Positions 1-12,262 of a stretch of 64,000 nt of DNA are shown here, in pieces; position 1 is the stretch's first letter, and every line of letters begins with the position of its first letter. The stretch lies in assembly GCA_020073605.1 (NCBI GenBank), contig JAIQEW010000002.1:124001-188000 (forward strand), in the 5' to 3' direction. Both the position numbers and the translations under genes were made by a program. This DNA is from Terriglobia bacterium (GTDB taxonomy: Bacteria; Acidobacteriota; Terriglobia; Acidiferrales; UBA7541). The notes beneath the pieces are model-generated. The model worked only from the letters and a program-made list of their open reading frames with translations. It did not search any database and was not told where the DNA came from.

Positions 1-606
1 GAGAATCGGATTGCCGCTGACAACTTCGATGTCCCGCACGCTTCCGTCCGTGCCGATAATCGCGCGCAGTTCCACGGTGCCGCCGAGATGAATGGTCCTC
101 GCAAGTGACGGATACTCAGGCTGCACGCGGTAAACAAGCATCGCATCCATCACTCTACTGATCATCGGAGGCTTGACCGGGCGTGTAAGCGGAGGAGGAA
201 CGATCGTATCGCGCGCCATCCACGTCGGTGTATCGATGGTTTCCCCTGGTCCCGACCCGATGTACGGATCCTGCGGCGCATCAGGCTCCGCGGCGGGCGG
301 GTGAGTGATCGCTCCGTGTGTAGGAACACGGTAATTGGACGTAGGCCTCGAAGCCGGGTTCGGATTTGCGCGCTCGTGGGCCCGTTGGGAATGTCGGGCA
401 TGGGGAAAAGGCACCGCAGGCGTGACGATGGTTGCAGGCGGCAGCACGCCGGGCGTCACGAGTGGCCATAGCAACAGGCCCACCACCACGGCCGCCTCGA
501 ATGCGAGGGACGCAAGCAGCGCTTTCCTGCGAAGCCGCCTCGCGCGCCCAATCGCTCCCGCGTCGGCATCCAAAACACATTGTGAAAGGTTTCCTAAGTC
601 GCTCAC
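1..606 (-). CDS. TonB-family energy transducer, C-terminus cut by window edge
   Basis: About 202 codons are open from a GTG at 606 to the left edge, with no stop in the window. The start is chosen because AGGAGG lies 7 nt upstream. Layout: short basic cytoplasmic N-terminus, one membrane helix at about residues 30-50, a Pro-rich periplasmic linker, then a domain starting around residue 150 with YPSLAR, GGTVELRAIIGTDGSV and a VVSGNP motif, which is the TonB C-terminal fold. Such proteins pass proton-motive energy from ExbBD to outer-membrane receptors. The end of the domain lies outside the window. No ExbB/ExbD or receptor gene is visible nearby, so the partner is unknown. Confidence 0.8.
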   Translation of the reverse strand, partial: MSDLGNLSQCVLDADAGAIGRARRLRRKALLASLAFEAAVVVGLLLWPLVTPGVLPPATIVTPAVPFPHARHSQRAHERANPNPASRPTSNYRVPTHGAITHPPAAEPDAPQDPYIGSGPGETIDTPTWMARDTIVPPPLTRPVKPPMISRVMDAMLVYRVQPEYPSLARTIHLGGTVELRAIIGTDGSVRDIEVVSGNPIL

Positions 607-871
607 AGGCACACCTCCTCCATTCAGTTGGACAGAATGGGAACGGCGCGGCGGCTTAGGCTGGGATCAAGCGGCCCGTCGCCGCGCTTGGGTTGACGCT
701 GGAGTTCGCGCGATCTCTACAGGGCATAGACACCGCCCTTGCGAAGAGGTTCCCAGGGACCCAGGCTTTGCGGGCTCTCTGATCTAAGCCATTGCACGGC
801 AGCAAGTTGCAGCAATCCGTAGAAACAGTGCATCAATCCGGGCGGTCGGTGCGTCTAAGAATTCGTAGGCA

Positions 872-883
872 CCCCAATTGGGG
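872..883. promoter_or_regulatory. Perfect 12-bp palindrome upstream of the zinc-ribbon gene
   Basis: CCCCAATTGGGG is a perfect palindrome 26 bp before the ATG at 910, inside the 300-bp divergent spacer (607-909) between the TonB-like gene and the zinc-ribbon gene. Its position, just upstream of the ribosome binding site, would suit an operator. No regulator is encoded next to it and the bound protein is unknown. I see nothing else supportable in this spacer. Confidence 0.3.
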
Positions 884-909
884 GGCATAAATCATACGAG
901 GTGGTCATC

Positions 910-1224
910 ATGAAGGGCTCTTCTCTTGAAACAGTAGGCGTTCGCTACACCGGCTGGGCCGCGCTGAACCGCGACCCGCTCGAGGATCTGGTCGAGTACA
1001 CGTGTCCTCACTGTGGGGCACACGGCACCAAAGCCGCGCGGCGTCCCCGCTCCGAGTATCACTTCACCGACGGGTTCGTGCAGGACCTGCACGGTGAGAT
1101 GAGCATGTGCCGGAATTGCAGGAAGTCGCTGCGGGTTTCGCCCGTGGTCCTGCTGCACGACCGGGACGAGCAGCGGCGGTTCAACGCCGTCTTTTCGGCC
1201 GATCTGGAAGTCTCCAAGAACTAA
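910..1224 (+). CDS. Small zinc-ribbon-like protein
   Basis: This 104-residue protein has two CxxC knuckles, C32-P-H-C35 and C67-R-N-C70, about 30 residues apart. That spacing suits one zinc ion holding a zinc-ribbon fold. The rest is soluble, with no signal peptide or membrane helix. ATG at 910 is preferred over the in-frame GTG at 901 because GAGGTGG lies 5 nt before the ATG. It stands alone on the plus strand. I do not recognise a named family; zinc ribbons of this kind bind nucleic acid or protein, so a regulatory role is only a guess. Confidence 0.6.
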   Translation: MKGSSLETVGVRYTGWAALNRDPLEDLVEYTCPHCGAHGTKAARRPRSEYHFTDGFVQDLHGEMSMCRNCRKSLRVSPVVLLHDRDEQRRFNAVFSADLEVSKN

Positions 1225-1286
1225 GCTCGCGGGCCGGATCTCCCGACGTCGCAACTCCGCCGCCGGTAGTGTGCCTGCGTGCGGCG

Positions 1287-2129
1287 CTAGTCCACGTCGA
1301 GCGCGAGGTGATGGGTTTCCATTTGAGTGCGGACGCGATCGAATGCGTCGTCCACGTTGTCGGCAAACTGAAGCATTTTGTAGTCTTCCTCGGACACCGT
1401 TCCGGTGCGGACCATGTGCCGCCAGTTGAGAACCTTGTCCCAGTATTGGCGTCCGTAAATCAGAATCAGGTGGCGCTGGGCGAGTTTGCCGGTTTGCAGG
1501 AGCGTGAGCATTTCCCAGAGCTCGTCCATCGTGCCGAAGCCGCCGGGGAAAACGATCAAGGCCTTGGCCATCTGCGCGAACCACAGCTTGCGCATAAAAA
1601 AGTAATGGAAGCAGAAATTCAATTCGGAGCTGATGTAGGGATTCGGCCGCTGCTCGTGCGGGAGCTGGATGCTCAGCCCGATCGACGAGCCGCCCGCCTC
1701 GGCCGCGCCGCGGTTGGCCGCTTCCATGATGCCGGGGCCGCCGCCCGAGCAGATCACGAACCGCCGCGGGTGCACGCCGAGCGTCATGGCCCACGCCGTG
1801 ATGCGCCGCGATAGCTCGCGCGCGTCTTCGTAGTAACGCGACATCCCCAGATGCGACCGCGCCGTGCGAATCTTTCCCTGCCACTCGCGCGTCCGCCGGC
1901 CGCGCGCTTCGTGCTTGATTCGCCGGAGATCGGCGAGCGCCTGGTCTCGCGACTTGATGCGCGCGGACCCGAACATCACGATCGTATCGCCCACCTTCGC
2001 CCGCCGCAGGCGGTTGAGAGGATCTATGTACTCGGCCAGAATCCGCAGAGGCCGCGCCGGCAGGCTCTCCACGAAAACAGGATTCTGATAGGCCAGGCTC
2101 GCCATCGGAAGATGGCCGGAACGCTTCAT
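1287..2129 (-). CDS. LOG-family protein (lysine decarboxylase-like Rossmann fold)
   Basis: This 280-residue protein carries both LOG signatures: CSGGGPGIMEAANRGA and PGGFGTMDELWE. In the characterised members these motifs form the nucleotide-binding and catalytic site of a cytokinin-type riboside monophosphate phosphoribohydrolase. It is longer than the minimal ~190-residue LOG proteins because of an extra N-terminal segment (about 90 residues) rich in Arg. The ATG at 2129 follows GAGGGGG with 5 nt spacing; the in-frame start 15 bp upstream lacks that. Despite the family name, lysine decarboxylase activity is not expected. The substrate in this organism is unknown. Confidence 0.85.
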   Translation of the reverse strand: MKRSGHLPMASLAYQNPVFVESLPARPLRILAEYIDPLNRLRRAKVGDTIVMFGSARIKSRDQALADLRRIKHEARGRRTREWQGKIRTARSHLGMSRYYEDARELSRRITAWAMTLGVHPRRFVICSGGGPGIMEAANRGAAEAGGSSIGLSIQLPHEQRPNPYISSELNFCFHYFFMRKLWFAQMAKALIVFPGGFGTMDELWEMLTLLQTGKLAQRHLILIYGRQYWDKVLNWRHMVRTGTVSEEDYKMLQFADNVDDAFDRVRTQMETHHLALDVD

Positions 2130-2260
2130 GATTCCCCCTCGCAAAATGCGCAGAGAAGCATTCTAGCCCGGTCGCCACGCCGCCGCGCGTCCACTTCGCG
2201 CAGGCATGTGCGATTCCACAACACTCCGGGAAAGCGATGAACGCGCGAGGGGACGGAACC

Positions 2261-2557
2261 CTACGCAGCGGGGACGCTGGCGGCCTTCTCGAGCAGCTCG
2301 TGGATGAGCGTTTGATAAGGCTTCTGACGGCTGCGCGCGAGGCGGCGCAGGCGCGCGAGCAAGCGCGGGTCGATGCGTATGGCAATGAGTTGCTTGGCGT
2401 GGGCGGACTTCGGCCGGCCGACGCGTCTGGCCCGCCTCAACTCCTCGTCGGTCGATTCCGGGATGTCGGAGAAATCAATCCGGCTGTCCGAAATAGGCCT
2501 TGCGCTCCTTGCAGCTCGCCTGCCTCGCGCTGATAATGCGGACCGTTTCCTTGCCAT
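2261..2557 (-). CDS. brnA: BrnA-type antitoxin
   Basis: The 98-residue product contains the BrnA-like core SRIDFSDIPE, then ELRRARRVGRPK, then QLIAIRIDPRLLARLRRLA, which resembles a ribbon-helix-helix DNA-binding segment. BrnA neutralises the RNase toxin BrnT and represses the shared promoter. The only normal start codon, ATG 2557, makes this gene overlap the toxin frame by 83 nt, which is long for the pair. An ATT at 2494 in front of SDSRIDFSD would give a more usual overlap, so the start is uncertain. Its toxin gene next door is interrupted. Confidence 0.7.
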   Translation of the reverse strand: MARKRSALSARGRRAARSARPISDSRIDFSDIPESTDEELRRARRVGRPKSAHAKQLIAIRIDPRLLARLRRLARSRQKPYQTLIHELLEKAASVPAA

Positions 2558-2765
2558 CTCTTGCCCTCCGAATCGTGTACACGATTAGCAGCACGCGCGC
2601 CGCAAAAGACTTGCCGAGCCTCTTCGACCGGGCCTCGGTCCGCGAGTGCGTCAGATCGGACCAGTCGAGCGCCTCGGGGTCCGCGAAAACCGTGGCGGCT
2701 TCGTCAAACGCCACGCCGTGCTTTTCGAAATTGCGGATCGCCTTGGCAGCGTCCTACGAGAACAC
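2475..2765 (-). pseudogene. brnT: BrnT-type toxin with an in-frame TAG in its N-terminal motif
   Basis: The reading frame encodes a recognisable BrnT RNase toxin: DAAKAIRNFEKHGVAFDEAA, then FADPEALDW, LLIVYT and RIISARQAS. The family normally begins with F-x-W-D just before the lysine-rich helix. Here the codons read Phe-Ser-TAG-Asp (TAG at 2754-2756), so the conserved Trp codon TGG has become a stop. Another stop lies five codons before GTG 2765, so no longer start exists. Translation could restart at GTG 2714 (79 residues), but this would lack the first strand and helix. Either an inactivated toxin or a single-base error. Confidence 0.65.
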
Positions 2766-2824
2766 ATTTCTGTATATACGCTAATTCTGGTGGCTCGTCA
2801 AATCTGTAGGTGTGGTTTGCTGCT

Positions 2825-3415
2825 TCAGTGTGAAGCGGCGCCCGATACGTTGCGGGCGGATGTGGAATCCTCGGCGAGCAGCTCGCGGGCGGTGAAGATC
2901 GAGCGGTAGTTGTATTTCTGACGGAGTATCTCGGAGCCGCCCTCTTCGCGATCCACCAGGCTGATCACGGCGACCACTTCGCAGCCCTCGCGCTCGGCGG
3001 CGTCGATGGCTTCCTGTGTCGAGCCGCCGGTGGTGCAGACTTCGTCGACGATCACGACTTTCTTCCCCCGCGGATTTTCCATTCCTTCGATCTGTTTCTG
3101 GCGGCCGTGCTTCTTTGCTTCCTTGCGGACCAGAAAGCCCGGCAGCGGCCGTTTCTCAATCGCGCTCACGACTCCCGCCGCGGTGACCAGCGGATCGGCG
3201 CCCATGCTGAGCCCGCCGATCGCGTCCGGCTTGACACCCATTTCGTCGAGCAACTCGAGAACGCAATAGCCGGTGAGCAGCGCGCCTTCGGGATCGAGCG
3301 TGGTGAGCTTGCAATCCATGTAGTAATTGCTCTTCTTGCCCGAAGAAAGCGTGATTTCACCGCGGACCAGCGACTTCGTCCGCAGCAAGTTCGCGAGTTC
3401 TTCCCGATGACTCAT
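2825..3415 (-). CDS. pyrE: Orotate phosphoribosyltransferase
   Basis: This 196-residue enzyme transfers phosphoribose from PRPP to orotate to give OMP, the fifth step of pyrimidine synthesis. The PRPP-binding motif is VVIVDEVCTTGGST (family form VEDVxTTGGS), and the basic flexible loop RKEAKKHG is present. The start is ATG 3415, whose first base is shared with the gyrA stop codon, so the two genes are translationally coupled. An in-frame GTG one codon earlier is also possible. The length is typical. It is the last gene of the gyrA transcription unit. Confidence 0.92.
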   Translation of the reverse strand: MSHREELANLLRTKSLVRGEITLSSGKKSNYYMDCKLTTLDPEGALLTGYCVLELLDEMGVKPDAIGGLSMGADPLVTAAGVVSAIEKRPLPGFLVRKEAKKHGRQKQIEGMENPRGKKVVIVDEVCTTGGSTQEAIDAAEREGCEVVAVISLVDREEGGSEILRQKYNYRSIFTARELLAEDSTSARNVSGAASH

Positions 3416-6072
3416 CACTTCTTCTCCGGCTCGGCGGCGACTGTTTCCTCTTCGAGGATGGCGGCGGCAGCGGCGATGCGGTCGCCTTCATCCAAGCGCA
3501 GCAGGCGGACGCCCTGCGTCGAGCGGCCTGCCTCGCGGATTTCACCGGAGTGCACGCGGATCACCTTGCCGTGGCCGGTGATGATCATGACGTCGGAATC
3601 CTCGCGCACCTGGAGCGCCGCCACGACCGGGCCGTTGCGGTCAGTCGACTTCAGATTGATCACGCCCTTGCCGCCGCGCGACGTGACGCGGTATTCGGCG
3701 AGCGGCGTGCGCTTGCCGTAGCCCTTTTCGGCGACGGTGAGCATCAGCGACGTGAGCGATTCGCGGATCTGGTCGCTTTCGAGCTCGTCGAGATCCTGCG
3801 TCTCCTTCTTGTACTCCTTCTGGATGATCCCGAAATCGGGTTGCGCGGCGTCCATCGAGACCACGAAATCGCCCTTCGCCAGGTCCATGCCGTTCACGCC
3901 GCCGGCGGCGCGGCCCATGGAGCGAACCTCCGTCTCGCGGAAGAGGATCGCCTGCCCGTCGTGGCTTGCGAGGAAGATCATCTGTTTTCCGTCGGTGAGT
4001 TTTGCACCGATGAGTTCGTCGTCGGAATCGAGATTGATGGCGATGATGCCGGAAGGCCGCGGGTTTGAGAATTCCGCGAGCTCCGTCTTCTTCACCGTGC
4101 CGTTTTTCGTGGCGAGGAAGACGTAGCGGCCGGTCTCCTCGAGATTGCGCGTGGGTACGACCGCCGTCAGCGTCTCGCCTTCCTGGAAGCGCACCAGGTT
4201 GTTGATCGCTTTTCCGCGCGTGGCCGCCGCGGCCTCGGGGATTTCGTACACCTTCAGCCAGTAGACGCGGCCCTTCGACGTGAACAGCAGGATGTAGCTG
4301 TGCGCCGAGGCCACGAAGAAGTGCTCGACGAAATCGTCCTCGCGCGTTTTCGCGCCGATGCGGCCCTTGCCGCCGCGCGACTGGTGACGATAGGTTTCCA
4401 CCGACGTGCGTTTCACGTAGCCCGCGTGGCTCACCGTGATCGCCATCTCCTCGTCCTTGATCAGGTCTTCGAGCTTGATTTCCTCGACGCGGTCCACGAT
4501 CTGCGTGCGTCGCTCGTCGCCGTAGGACTTCACCACGTCGCGCAGCTCGGCCACGATCACGGATTTCAGTTTCTTCTCGCTCGCGAGGATTTCCTTCAGC
4601 TCGGCGATGCGCTCGCGGATCTGCGCGAGTTCCTTCAGGATTTCATCGACGGAAAGCTGCGTCAGGCGGTGCAATTGCAGTTCGAGGATTGCGTCGATCT
4701 GGATGTAGCTGAGGCCGAGGCCTTCACCCGAGCCGGCAACCGTGATGCCGTACCTCTTGGCGTCGAGCTTGATGCCGCGAAGAGTGGTTTCCTTGCCGCC
4801 TACGAGAACGCGTACCGACTTGTTTTGGAAGAATTCATGCAAATTCTCGCGGGCGTTGGCGCGGTTCGCGGACCCGCGAATGATTTTGATGACGTCGTCA
4901 ACGTTGTCGAGAGCGATGTGATAACCGAGCAGGATGTGCTCGCGCTCCTGCGCTTTGCGCAGCTCGTACTGCGTGCGCCGGCGAACCACGTCCACGCGGT
5001 GCTCGATGAACAGGCGCAGCAGATCAAGCAGGCCCAGCTCGCGCGGCTGCCCCGCGACGATTGCCAGCAGGATCATGCCGAACGACTCCTGCATCTGCGT
5101 GTGCTTGAAGAGATGGGCCAGAATGATCTGCGGCTCTTCGTCGCGCTTCACTTCGATCACGATGCGCATGCCGTCGCGGTCGCTTTCGTCGCGAATGTCG
5201 GCGATGCCTTCGATTTTCTTGTTCTGTATCAGCTCGGCGATGTGCTCGATCAGCCGCGCCTTATTGACCTGATACGGCAGCTCGGTAATGACGATGTCCT
5301 GGCGGTCCTTGCCGCGCTGCTCGATTGCAGCCTTGGCGCGCACCTGGAACGATCCGCGGCCTTTCTCGTAAGCCTGCTGAATTCCCTCGCGGCCGTAGAT
5401 ATAGCCGCCGGTCGGAAAATCCGGGCCGGGGACGAGCTTCATCACCTGCTTGAGCGTGGTTTCGGGGTTCTCGATCAGCAGAATCGCGGCTTCGATCGTT
5501 TCCTTCAGATTGTGCGGCGGGATGTTCGTCGCCATGCCGACGGCGATGCCGGAGGAGCCGTTGACGAGCAGGCTCGGAATCCGCGTGGGAAGAACGACCG
5601 GCTCTTGCTCGCTCTCGTCAAAGTTGGGAATGAAATCGACGGTTTCCTTCTCGATATCCGCGAGCATCTCCTCGGCGATTTTCGAAAGGCGCGCTTCGGT
5701 GTACCGCATCGCCGCGGGCGGGTCGCCATCGACCGAGCCGAAGTTTCCCTGGCCATCGACGAGCGGGTAGCGCATGTTGAAATCCTGCGCCATGCGCACG
5801 AGGGCGTCGTAGACGGGCGAGTCGCCGTGCGGATGGAATTTTCCGAGGACTTCGCCGACGATCTTCGCGCACTTGCGATAGGCCTTCGTGGAGGTGAGCC
5901 CCAGCTCGTACATGCCGAAGAGAATTCGCCGGTGGACGGGCTTCAGGCCGTCGCGCACGTCGGGCAGCGCGCGCCCGATGATCACGCTCATCGCGTAATC
6001 CAGGTACGACTTCTTCATTTCCGATTCGATATCGACCGGCGTCAATATCTGCTGGTTTAGCTCGTCAGCCAT
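3415..6072 (-). CDS. gyrA: DNA gyrase subunit A
   Basis: This 885-residue subunit cuts and rejoins DNA in the A2B2 gyrase. The catalytic Tyr is about residue 124 in [11 protein letters not shown]. The quinolone-determining segment [11 protein letters not shown] has Ser85 and Asp89, the susceptible-type residues at E. coli positions 83 and 87. The C-terminal pinwheel starts with a gyrase box QSRGGKG, which marks it as gyrase rather than topoisomerase IV. The gene lies about 500 bp downstream of gyrB with a VOC gene between. The stop overlaps the pyrE start. Confidence 0.97.
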   Translation of the reverse strand: MADELNQQILTPVDIESEMKKSYLDYAMSVIIGRALPDVRDGLKPVHRRILFGMYELGLTSTKAYRKCAKIVGEVLGKFHPHGDSPVYDALVRMAQDFNMRYPLVDGQGNFGSVDGDPPAAMRYTEARLSKIAEEMLADIEKETVDFIPNFDESEQEPVVLPTRIPSLLVNGSSGIAVGMATNIPPHNLKETIEAAILLIENPETTLKQVMKLVPGPDFPTGGYIYGREGIQQAYEKGRGSFQVRAKAAIEQRGKDRQDIVITELPYQVNKARLIEHIAELIQNKKIEGIADIRDESDRDGMRIVIEVKRDEEPQIILAHLFKHTQMQESFGMILLAIVAGQPRELGLLDLLRLFIEHRVDVVRRRTQYELRKAQEREHILLGYHIALDNVDDVIKIIRGSANRANARENLHEFFQNKSVRVLVGGKETTLRGIKLDAKRYGITVAGSGEGLGLSYIQIDAILELQLHRLTQLSVDEILKELAQIRERIAELKEILASEKKLKSVIVAELRDVVKSYGDERRTQIVDRVEEIKLEDLIKDEEMAITVSHAGYVKRTSVETYRHQSRGGKGRIGAKTREDDFVEHFFVASAHSYILLFTSKGRVYWLKVYEIPEAAAATRGKAINNLVRFQEGETLTAVVPTRNLEETGRYVFLATKNGTVKKTELAEFSNPRPSGIIAINLDSDDELIGAKLTDGKQMIFLASHDGQAILFRETEVRSMGRAAGGVNGMDLAKGDFVVSMDAAQPDFGIIQKEYKKETQDLDELESDQIRESLTSLMLTVAEKGYGKRTPLAEYRVTSRGGKGVINLKSTDRNGPVVAALQVREDSDVMIITGHGKVIRVHSGEIREAGRSTQGVRLLRLDEGDRIAAAAAILEEETVAAEPEKK

Positions 6073-6171
6073 TAAGACCCCTCAGTGATTTGTGATTCGT
6101 AACTCGTGCAAAAACCGGCTCGGCACGTTCCTGCCACATCCTCCACGGACGCCGTGCCTCGAAGGCAACTG

Positions 6172-6561
6172 CTATCTGGCTGCCGGATCGTAGCGGACCG
6201 CACACGCCAGATTGCCTTCGGTGTCGAGAAACTTGACGACCCAGCCGACGCCGGGGATCGCTGCCTTCGGCATCACGATCTTGCCGCCGTTTGCTTCCAC
6301 GGCGCGCGCAACCGCATCCACGTCGTCCACAACGATCGAGCATTCATAGCCGATCACCGGCTGCGTCGCCGGATTGAACTTGCGCGATTGCATGGCGCCA
6401 AGCGGCGCGAGCAAATTGCCGGCAGCATCTTTGATCTGGCAGAAGTCGGTCATCGGGCCGCCGTAGCCCTGAAACGTCCAGCCGAATACGCCGCCGTAGA
6501 ATTTCCGCGCGCGCTCAAGATCGTCCGCGTGAATCGCAAAGTGCGCGAGTTGATTCGGCAT
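6172..6561 (-). CDS. VOC (glyoxalase/dioxygenase-fold) family protein
   Basis: A 129-residue single-domain protein with the vicinal oxygen chelate pattern: an N-terminal strand FAIHADDLERARKFYGGVFGW and a C-terminal half with SIVVDDVDAVARAVEANGG, IPGVGWVVKFLDTEGN. This subgroup resembles metal-dependent lyases and dioxygenases, but most members have no known substrate. ATG 6561 follows AAGGA closely. It begins 14 nt after the gyrB stop, between gyrB and gyrA, so it is probably co-transcribed with them. That location is unusual and probably incidental to gyrase function. Confidence 0.75.
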   Translation of the reverse strand: MPNQLAHFAIHADDLERARKFYGGVFGWTFQGYGGPMTDFCQIKDAAGNLLAPLGAMQSRKFNPATQPVIGYECSIVVDDVDAVARAVEANGGKIVMPKAAIPGVGWVVKFLDTEGNLACAVRYDPAAR

Positions 6562-6574
6562 GGGTCCTTCCAAT

Positions 6575-9532
<2,958 letters not shown>

Positions 9533-10645
9533 TCAAATCCGCATGGGCATGACGACGTAGCGGTAGCGGCTGGATTCGTCGCCGAGCGGGCGGAGCTGGC
9601 CGGCGGACTGCTCGTCCTTGAGTTCGAAACTGATGGGGCCATCCGCGGCAGCAGCGAGAAAATCGAGCAAATACTGAGCGTTGAATCCAATCGCGATCGG
9701 CTCGCCCTTGAATTCCTTCTCGATCGCTTCCTTCGCCTCGCCGTATTCGGGGCTCGACGCGGAAATTTCGAGACCTTCTTTCGCGAGCACAAACTTCACG
9801 GCGTGCGAGCGCTGGTCGGCAAGCTGCGAAACGCGCCGCAGCGCGTCCTGGAGCTCGCCGCGCTCGAGCACGACCGTCTTGTTGACTTCGCGCGGGAGCA
9901 CCGCCTCGTAATTCGGGAATTGGCCTGTCAGCTTGCGGGAAGTCAGTAGGCGGCCGCCGAACTGGAAAAAGAGATGGCTTTCGTCCTGCCCAAATTCCAC
10001 GACTGCTTCGTCGCCGGATTCCGCAGCCAGGCGCTGCACTTCGTTCATCGCTTTCTTTGGAACGAGCACGCGCGTCTCGGAAGTAAGGCCTTCAAATTTG
10101 TGATCCATCTCGACCATCGCGAGGCGATGGCCATCGGTCGCGACCATGGTCAGCGACGTGGGCTTGAGCACGAGCAGCGCGCCGTTCAGTGTATAGCGCG
10201 ATTCTTCGAGCGAGATTGCGAAGGTGGTCTTGGCAATGACGCTGGCGAGCAGCTTTGCGGGAATTCTGACGAGCGCGTGAGGAAACTCCGGCAGCGCCGG
10301 GAAATTGTCCTTTGACATGCCGACAAGCTTGTAATTCTTACGATCACAGCTGACCTGGACCCAGTGATTATCAAGCAGCTTAAAGCGAATCTCCTCATCC
10401 GGCAGCAAGCGGACGAGTTCCAGCAACTTCTTCGCGGGTATCGTGCCGGAGCCGTCTTTTTTCACTTTCGCTTCGCAAGATGTCCGGATACTCAGTTCCA
10501 GATCAGTCGCCGTGATCGTGAGCCGGTTCCCTTTCGCTTCGCACAAAAGATTCGATAAAATAGGAATCGTCGTTTTCCGTTCGACGACACCCTGCGTCAG
10601 CGAGAGCTCTTCCAGTAAGTCGAATTTCTTTACGCTGAATTCCAT
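9533..10645 (-). CDS. dnaN: DNA polymerase III sliding clamp (beta subunit)
   Basis: The 370-residue product has the three-domain clamp architecture. The N-terminal domain carries KTTIPILSNLL and ATDLELSI, the middle carries ATDGHRLAMVEM, and the C-terminus ends in YRYVVMPMRI, the family's usual tail. As a dimeric ring it tethers replicative polymerase to DNA. Start ATG 10645 (MEFSV) is chosen over the longer frame because it matches the family N-terminus. It lies downstream of dnaA in the same direction, separated by a 303-bp spacer that has DnaA-box-like sites. Confidence 0.96.
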   Translation of the reverse strand: MEFSVKKFDLLEELSLTQGVVERKTTIPILSNLLCEAKGNRLTITATDLELSIRTSCEAKVKKDGSGTIPAKKLLELVRLLPDEEIRFKLLDNHWVQVSCDRKNYKLVGMSKDNFPALPEFPHALVRIPAKLLASVIAKTTFAISLEESRYTLNGALLVLKPTSLTMVATDGHRLAMVEMDHKFEGLTSETRVLVPKKAMNEVQRLAAESGDEAVVEFGQDESHLFFQFGGRLLTSRKLTGQFPNYEAVLPREVNKTVVLERGELQDALRRVSQLADQRSHAVKFVLAKEGLEISASSPEYGEAKEAIEKEFKGEPIAIGFNAQYLLDFLAAAADGPISFELKDEQSAGQLRPLGDESSRYRYVVMPMRI

Positions 10646-10948
10646 TTCTTGTGCAGTCCTTGCGCTGGTTTCTGGGCTCATGTTTTGGTCACGGGTACTG
10701 TACTGCTTTTCCTTATTTCTATAAATAGATTAGATAAGAGAACCGCCGCCGTCGCCGCATCTGTGGATTTCGCTAAAAGCACTCCAACCAACACTCCACA
10801 GAGCCTTTACTAGATTTCAGCCTCTGTGGAAAGCCGCGCGCCCATGTGCAAAACACCTTGCCACCAGCGGCCTGAGAGCGCCTTGGAACACCTTGCACAA
10901 TTCATCCACAGCCGATATGCACGCCCGCGCCGACATCTACTCCCAACA
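10646..10948. promoter_or_regulatory. dnaA-dnaN spacer with DnaA-box-like sites
   Basis: The 303-bp spacer has no gene but contains several 9-mers close to the DnaA box (TTATNCACA or its complement). TCATCCACA at 10902-10910 matches 8 of 9, TGTGCAAAA at 10845-10853 matches 8 of 9, and TGTGGATTT at 10762-10770 and TGTGGAAAG at 10825-10833 each match 7. The dnaN-proximal end (10700-10740) is A+T-rich and may contain the dnaN promoter. It could be part of the origin or a DnaA-controlled promoter. Confidence 0.5.
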
Positions 10949-12262
10949 TCATCCAAATGAGTCGAGTAGCCTGTTGATCGTCTTGTTCAAATCTTTGTCC
11001 ACCTGGCGTTGGGCCTCAATCTTGTTGATCGAGTGGATGACGGTCGTATGGTGCTTGCCGCCGAATTGCTTGCCGATCTCCGGAAGCGAGGCGGAGGTAA
11101 GCTGCTTTACCAGGAACATGGCGACCTGCCGCGGGAACGCAATCACCCTCGAATTGCTGCGGACCTTCAAATCCTGCGCGCGAAGCCCGAAGTGTTCGCC
11201 CACGCGCTTCTGGATCTGCTCGATCGTCACCTTCTTTTCCTGCGTCTCGATGATGTTCTTGAGCACCTGCTGCGCGGTCGATAGGTTGATCTCCACGCCG
11301 GTCAGAGAGGCGTAGGCCATCAGGCGGATCAGAGCTCCCTCCAGTTCGCGAATATTCGACTTGATGGACCGCGCGATGAATTCGGCGACTTCGTCCGGCA
11401 GCCGGAGGCGCTCGCTATCCGCTTTCTTCTGCAGAATCGCGATCTTCGTTTCCAAGTCCGGCATCTGGATGTCGGCGATCAGCCCCCATTCAAATCGGGA
11501 GCGCAGCCGCTCTTCGATGGCCGAGATTTCCTTCGGCGGGCAGTCGGAAGAGATCACGATCTGCTTCTGCTGATCGTAGAGCGCGTTGAACGTGTGGAAA
11601 AATTCTTCCTGCGTCCGCTCGGCTCGCGCGATGAACTGGATGTCGTCCACCATGAGGACATCCATGTTGCGGAATCGGTCGCGGAACGCCGCCATGCGTT
11701 CGAAGCGGATCGAGGCGATCACTTCGTTGGTGAATTTTTCGGCGCTGATGTAGGTGAGGCGCAGCGACGGGTTGCGCCGTTTGAGCGTGTGGCCGATCGC
11801 CTGCATCAAGTGCGTCTTGCCCAGCCCCACTCCCCCGTAAAGGAAGAGCGGGTTGTAGGATTTCGACGGCTGTTCGGCCACGGCCACTGCCGCCGCGTGC
11901 GCGAATTGATTGGAGGCGCCTACGATGAACTTATCGAACGTGTAGCGCGGATTGAGCTGGTGATCCGACGAGTCGAAATCGAGCTTCGCCTGCGAAGAGG
12001 CCGCTGCGTTCGCGGGAACGGTCTCCGGATCGGCGCAAACGAATTCCAAAACAAGCTCCGGCCGGCCGATCTCCGCCAACACAGCCTTCAAAAGCTCGCC
12101 GTAGGTTTCCTTGAGGCGCTTGCAAAACAGCCGCGTCGGCACACGAATCACAAGGTGGTTTTCGTCGGCCCGCTCTTGCCTCGTGGGACGGAACCAGGTG
12201 GCGTAGCTGTGCGGATTTACACGCCGCTCCGCGTGCTGGAGGACTTTGTCCCAGAGATTCAT
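10949..12262 (-). CDS. dnaA: Chromosomal replication initiator DnaA
   Basis: This 437-residue initiator opens the origin. Walker A is GGVGLGKTHL and Walker B is MVDDIQFI, within a AAA+ domain. The C-terminal helix-turn-helix carries KHHTTVIHSINKI, the DnaA-box recognition signature. The N-terminal domain I is present (LWDKVLQHAERRV), followed by a short linker. The length is typical. It heads the dnaA-dnaN-gyrB-gyrA-pyrE direction and has near-consensus DnaA boxes both upstream and downstream. Confidence 0.97.
   Translation of the reverse strand: MNLWDKVLQHAERRVNPHSYATWFRPTRQERADENHLVIRVPTRLFCKRLKETYGELLKAVLAEIGRPELVLEFVCADPETVPANAAASSQAKLDFDSSDHQLNPRYTFDKFIVGASNQFAHAAAVAVAEQPSKSYNPLFLYGGVGLGKTHLMQAIGHTLKRRNPSLRLTYISAEKFTNEVIASIRFERMAAFRDRFRNMDVLMVDDIQFIARAERTQEEFFHTFNALYDQQKQIVISSDCPPKEISAIEERLRSRFEWGLIADIQMPDLETKIAILQKKADSERLRLPDEVAEFIARSIKSNIRELEGALIRLMAYASLTGVEINLSTAQQVLKNIIETQEKKVTIEQIQKRVGEHFGLRAQDLKVRSNSRVIAFPRQVAMFLVKQLTSASLPEIGKQFGGKHHTTVIHSINKIEAQRQVDKDLNKTINRLLDSFG

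Noticed and set aside
700..830. A GCAAAGCC-containing segment on the minus strand that recalled a GEMM (c-di-GMP) riboswitch upstream of the TonB-like gene
   Set aside because: The rest of the consensus (CAGGGCAAACC arm and CCGGCCTAA stem) is absent, so only the short core matches.
4300..6060. Long plus-strand open frames opposite gyrA, gyrB (6560-8593), the RND pump (17108-18661) and the 31-haem gene (50010-52217)
   Set aside because: They mirror high-GC coding genes on the other strand and show no family signatures.
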